Positions 61,536-64,000 of a DNA stretch of 64,000 nt are shown in pieces. The notes below the pieces were generated by a model. The model was given only the letters and a program-made list of their open reading frames with translations. It was not told the DNA's origin and searched no databases. The translations under genes and the position numbers were made by a program. The DNA is from Spirochaetales bacterium. GTDB lineage: Bacteria; Spirochaetota; Spirochaetia; SZUA-6; RPPD01. The DNA lies in NCBI GenBank assembly GCA_016934415.1, contig JAFGSW010000025.1, forward strand, positions 62,001-126,000. Direction: 5' to 3'. Within the stretch, counting starts at the first letter, position 1. Each line of letters opens with the position of its first letter.

Positions 61536-62549
61536 CTATACGGAAAAGAGTTCTTCAATGACTTCGGCTTCCTGGCCTTTGCGGTAGTTGTTGAAGATGC
61601 GGGCGAATTCCTGGTCGGTTTCGAGGAAAGCGTCGACGATGAGGGGATCGAAATGGCCTCCCCGTTCCGCCGCGATAATCGCCTTGGCCTCATCATGCGG
61701 CAGCGGATTCTTATAGAAACGCGCCATGCGCAAGGCGTCGTACACGTCTGCCAGGGCCACGATGCGGGCGCACAGCGGGATGTCGTGTTCCTTCAGGTTG
61801 TACGGGTAGCCGCTTCCGTCCCAGCGCTCGTGATGGAAGAGGGCCACGTCGCGGGCCATTTCGCCGCCGAGGGACGAAAGGATGAAAGCGCCATTGACCG
61901 TGTGTTCCTTGATAACGTCGAATTCCGCCTCGGTCAGGTCCGAGGGTTTTGAAAGAATCCAATCCGGCGTGCCGATTTTCCCGATGTCGTGGAGGGCGGC
62001 CACGACGGAGATCTTATCGATGAAAAACTGGTTGATTTCGGGAAATTGATCATGATGATGGCGGAACAGGTGTTCGGAAATGACCCGGGAATAGAGATTG
62101 ACGCGGTCCAGGTGCACCGAGGTGTCGTTGTCCTTGTACAGGCTCGCCTTGATGAGGGCGTGAAGGCTTTTATCGATGAATCGGCTTTCCATCACGGAAA
62201 CGTCCCGCATCAGCGCGTAAAAGTATTTTCCACGTACCCCATCACCGATCGTGAAAATATCGACGCAAAACGATATCTCCATGCCTTCCGCGATATACAT
62301 GAGGATATAAGCGTCTTTCTGAAGCTCGTCCAGGGGAATTGTATTGAACTGGCTGATGCCGGTGACGCTTTGATAGAGGAGAAAATCCGCCTTTCGCTTT
62401 CCCAATTCCTCAATTTTCACATTGAACGTCTGAAGAAAAACGGTATTGGCGCTGATGATGGTAAAAGTCGAATCGAACACCATGAAAGGGATGTTGGAAT
62501 TCTGATGAAGAGATGAGAGTTCTTTTATCAGTCGAGGTCGCGCTTTCAT
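61536..62549 (-). CDS. PAS-like plus HD-GYP phosphodiesterase
   Basis: HD-GYP proteins hydrolyse cyclic di-GMP and related signals. The 337-residue product has an N-terminal PAS-like sensor (about 15-125; MVFDSTFTIISANTVFLQTF) and an HD-GYP domain (about 145-310) with ALHDIGKIGTPDWIL (H187, D188), HHERWDGSGYP (GYP at 247-249) and RIVALADVYDALRM. All catalytic residues seem present. No membrane segment. A promoter lies at 62587-62614. Confidence 0.88.
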   Translation of the reverse strand: MKARPRLIKELSSLHQNSNIPFMVFDSTFTIISANTVFLQTFNVKIEELGKRKADFLLYQSVTGISQFNTIPLDELQKDAYILMYIAEGMEISFCVDIFTIGDGVRGKYFYALMRDVSVMESRFIDKSLHALIKASLYKDNDTSVHLDRVNLYSRVISEHLFRHHHDQFPEINQFFIDKISVVAALHDIGKIGTPDWILSKPSDLTEAEFDVIKEHTVNGAFILSSLGGEMARDVALFHHERWDGSGYPYNLKEHDIPLCARIVALADVYDALRMARFYKNPLPHDEAKAIIAAERGGHFDPLIVDAFLETDQEFARIFNNYRKGQEAEVIEELFSV

Positions 62550-62586
62550 CGGTCCTCAGCGGCGGTTCATTCGCACTTTAGATTAA

Positions 62587-62614
62587 ACTATATATGATTC
62601 ATGACTTTTTTCAA
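62587..62614 (-). promoter_or_regulatory. HD-GYP gene promoter
   Basis: Minus strand: TTGAAA (62614-62609), 16-base spacer, TATAGT (62592-62587), about 38 bases before the ATG, which has GAGGA upstream. Confidence 0.55.
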
Positions 62615-62704
62615 GTGAAAACCGCCGCCGTCGATCTTGTGCTGTGCCGGAAATACCCGCCCCATTCGGCGTCTGTCTGAATTCTCGCCGCGGGCGAATC
62701 CCGG

Positions 62705-62733
62705 TTGCATTCCTCCTCGACTACCTATATATT
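62705..62733 (+). promoter_or_regulatory. clpP promoter, leaderless layout
   Basis: TTGCAT (62705-62710), 17-base spacer, TATATT (62728-62733). The expected +1 (near 62740) coincides with the ATG at 62741. An in-frame TAG at 62735-62737 rules out an earlier start. Confidence 0.55.
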
Positions 62734-62740
62734 ATAGCGC

Positions 62741-63382
62741 ATGAAAATCCATACAATTCAACTCAACAGCGGCGACAACCAGGAAAAGGAAGAAGGCAAG
62801 AATGGCGAACCCGGGCACGAATCCATCCTGATCCAACAGATAGTCAAGACCCGCACCATCCTCCTCGCCGGGGAAATTAATAAAACGCTTTCCGAGCGCA
62901 TCATCCGCCAGCTGCTCCTCCTCGAGGACGAGGGGGAGGATCCGGTGAAGATCTTCATCGATTCGCCCGGAGGGGACGCAGACGCGGGCTACGCCATCTT
63001 CGATATGATTCGTTTCATCAAGCCCGAAGTCTATACCATCGGCATGGGCCTGGTGGCGAGCGCCGCGGCCATCATCCTCCTCGCCTCTCCCAAGACACAC
63101 CGGATGGGGCTGCCCAACTCTCACTACCTGATACACCAGCCTCTGTCGGGCATCCGGGGAGTGGCCACCGAAATCGAAATTCACGCCCGTGAACTCGAGA
63201 AACTACGCACGAAGATCAATCAACTCATCTCCGAGGAAACGGGCCAGAACCTCGATAAAGTCGAGAAGGACACGGACCGGGACTACTGGATGTCCTCCAA
63301 TGACGCCTTCGAGTACGGCCTCATCTCCAAAATCATCACTCGAAGGACAGAGCTGCTCGATGGAAAAGGGAAAACTCAGTAG
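62741..63382 (+). CDS. clpP: ClpP-family serine peptidase
   Basis: ClpP forms the proteolytic barrel that works with Clp ATPases. The catalytic triad can be placed at S107 (MGLVASAAAIILLA), H132 (LPNSHYLIHQP) and D181 (DTDRDYWMSSNDAF), with the family spacing of 25 and 49 residues. The common ASMGA around Ser is ASAAA here, so it is a somewhat divergent paralogue. A polar N-terminal extension (about 1-28) precedes the usual start. No clpX is in the window. Its last 23 bases overlap purC. Confidence 0.9.
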   Translation: MKIHTIQLNSGDNQEKEEGKNGEPGHESILIQQIVKTRTILLAGEINKTLSERIIRQLLLLEDEGEDPVKIFIDSPGGDADAGYAIFDMIRFIKPEVYTIGMGLVASAAAIILLASPKTHRMGLPNSHYLIHQPLSGIRGVATEIEIHARELEKLRTKINQLISEETGQNLDKVEKDTDRDYWMSSNDAFEYGLISKIITRRTELLDGKGKTQ

Positions 63383-64000
63383 CTATCTCTCGACGACGCT
63401 CGGAGAGCTTGCGCTTGGGAAAAAACACGCTGCTCGCGTCTCCCGGGGCAAGGTCCGCGACATGGTCGATCTCGGCGACAGGCTCATCATCACCGTCACC
63501 GACCGACTTTCCGCCTTCGACCGCGTCCTCACCACCATCCCCTGCAAGGGCCAGGTGTTGAACGAGCTCTCTCTTTTCTGGTTCGAAGCCACCCGTTCCA
63601 TCGTTCCGAACCATATCGAGGAGACGCTGTCTCCCCGCAGCGTCATCGCGCGGAAATGCGACGTGCTGCCCGTGGAAGTGATCGTGCGCGCCTACCTCAC
63701 CGGCTCGGCTTGGCGCGACTACCGCCAGGGCAAGGCCATCGCCGGGATCGTGCTCCCCCCCGATATGCGCTACAACCAGAAATTCGAATCGCCCGTCATT
63801 ACGCCCAGCACCAAGGCCGAACGCGGCGCGCACGATGAGCCGATCTCGACAGGGGATGTCGTCCGACGGGACCTGGTGAGCGAGCCCCTTTGGCGCCGGG
63901 TGGAGGAATGCGCCCTGGCGCTCTTCAAGGCCGGGAGCGAGCATGCGGCCCGGAACGGTCTCATCCTCGTCGACACGAAGTACGAGTTCGGCACCCGCGA
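63360..64000 (+). CDS. purC: SAICAR synthase, 3' end cut by window
   Basis: PurC joins CAIR and aspartate in purine synthesis. The visible 213 codons include RVSRGKVRDMVDLGDRLIIT, TDRLSAFDRVL, VEVIVRAYLTGSAWRDYRQG and DTKYEFG near the end, all typical. The ATG at 63360 lies inside the end of clpP, so the two genes are translationally coupled. Confidence 0.95.
   Translation, partial: MEKGKLSSYLSTTLGELALGKKHAARVSRGKVRDMVDLGDRLIITVTDRLSAFDRVLTTIPCKGQVLNELSLFWFEATRSIVPNHIEETLSPRSVIARKCDVLPVEVIVRAYLTGSAWRDYRQGKAIAGIVLPPDMRYNQKFESPVITPSTKAERGAHDEPISTGDVVRRDLVSEPLWRRVEECALALFKAGSEHAARNGLILVDTKYEFGTR

Overview
The window looks like chromosomal DNA from a spirochaete of moderate G+C. The evidence is: a flgN-flgK-flgL-fliW-csrA flagellar block; PIN-PhoH, RNase Y and YmdB genes; a str operon lacking fusA and a spc operon lacking adk, map and infA; and an RpoB whose rifampicin pocket carries Asn (residue 489) where E. 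coli has Ser531, a change reported for spirochaetes. The genus cannot be named from sequence alone. The window is a core-genome segment. I see no insertion sequence, prophage, CRISPR array or rRNA gene.

Layout. 1-650: end of an rpsF-ssb operon (minus strand). 0.8-3.9 kb (plus): an unknown helical protein, a tandem pair of class III cyclase-like proteins whose second member has lost its metal-binding aspartates, and a small membrane protein. 3.9-7.9 kb (minus): a beta-barrel-like exported protein, acetate kinase and an unusual PRPP synthase. 8.2-10.8 kb (plus): argG-argH behind a clear promoter. 10.8-17.7 kb (minus): GIY-YIG protein, csrA, fliW, flgL, flgK, flgN-like, PIN-PhoH ATPase and a HAD phosphatase. 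17.9-22.6 kb (minus): a secreted NlpC/P60-like cysteine peptidase, then ptsI-der-merR-like in overlapping reading frames. 22.7-23.5 kb (plus): a GerMN-domain protein. 23.5-29.5 kb (minus): an 882-residue membrane sensor-like protein, rny, ymdB and tlyA.

29.5-58.2 kb (minus) is one continuous translation and transcription super-cluster. In transcription order it reads tRNA-Thr, rpmG, tRNA-Trp, secE, nusG, rplK, rplA, rplJ, rplL, rpoB, rpoC, a small lipoprotein, rpsL, rpsG, tuf, the S10/spc/alpha operons to rplQ, then a membrane protein. Internal control elements are visible: promoters before tRNA-Thr, rpmG and rpsL, an rplL-rpoB attenuator-like hairpin, a terminator hairpin in front of rpsL, and a 13-bp stem between tuf and rpsJ. 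58.3-62.5 kb (minus): HAD protein, short LarC-family protein, FGGY kinase and an HD-GYP phosphodiesterase. 62.7-64 kb (plus): a ClpP-family peptidase overlapping purC, which runs off the end.

The most noteworthy signal is a set of genes whose start codon sits exactly or almost exactly at the predicted transcription start, with no Shine-Dalgarno sequence (ptsI and clpP most clearly, the 1403 cyclase-like gene next, the GerMN gene weakest). This suggests leaderless mRNAs. Other points are the cyclase/pseudo-cyclase pair, the str-operon leader, the acidic-repeat sensor and the domain-truncated LarC protein.
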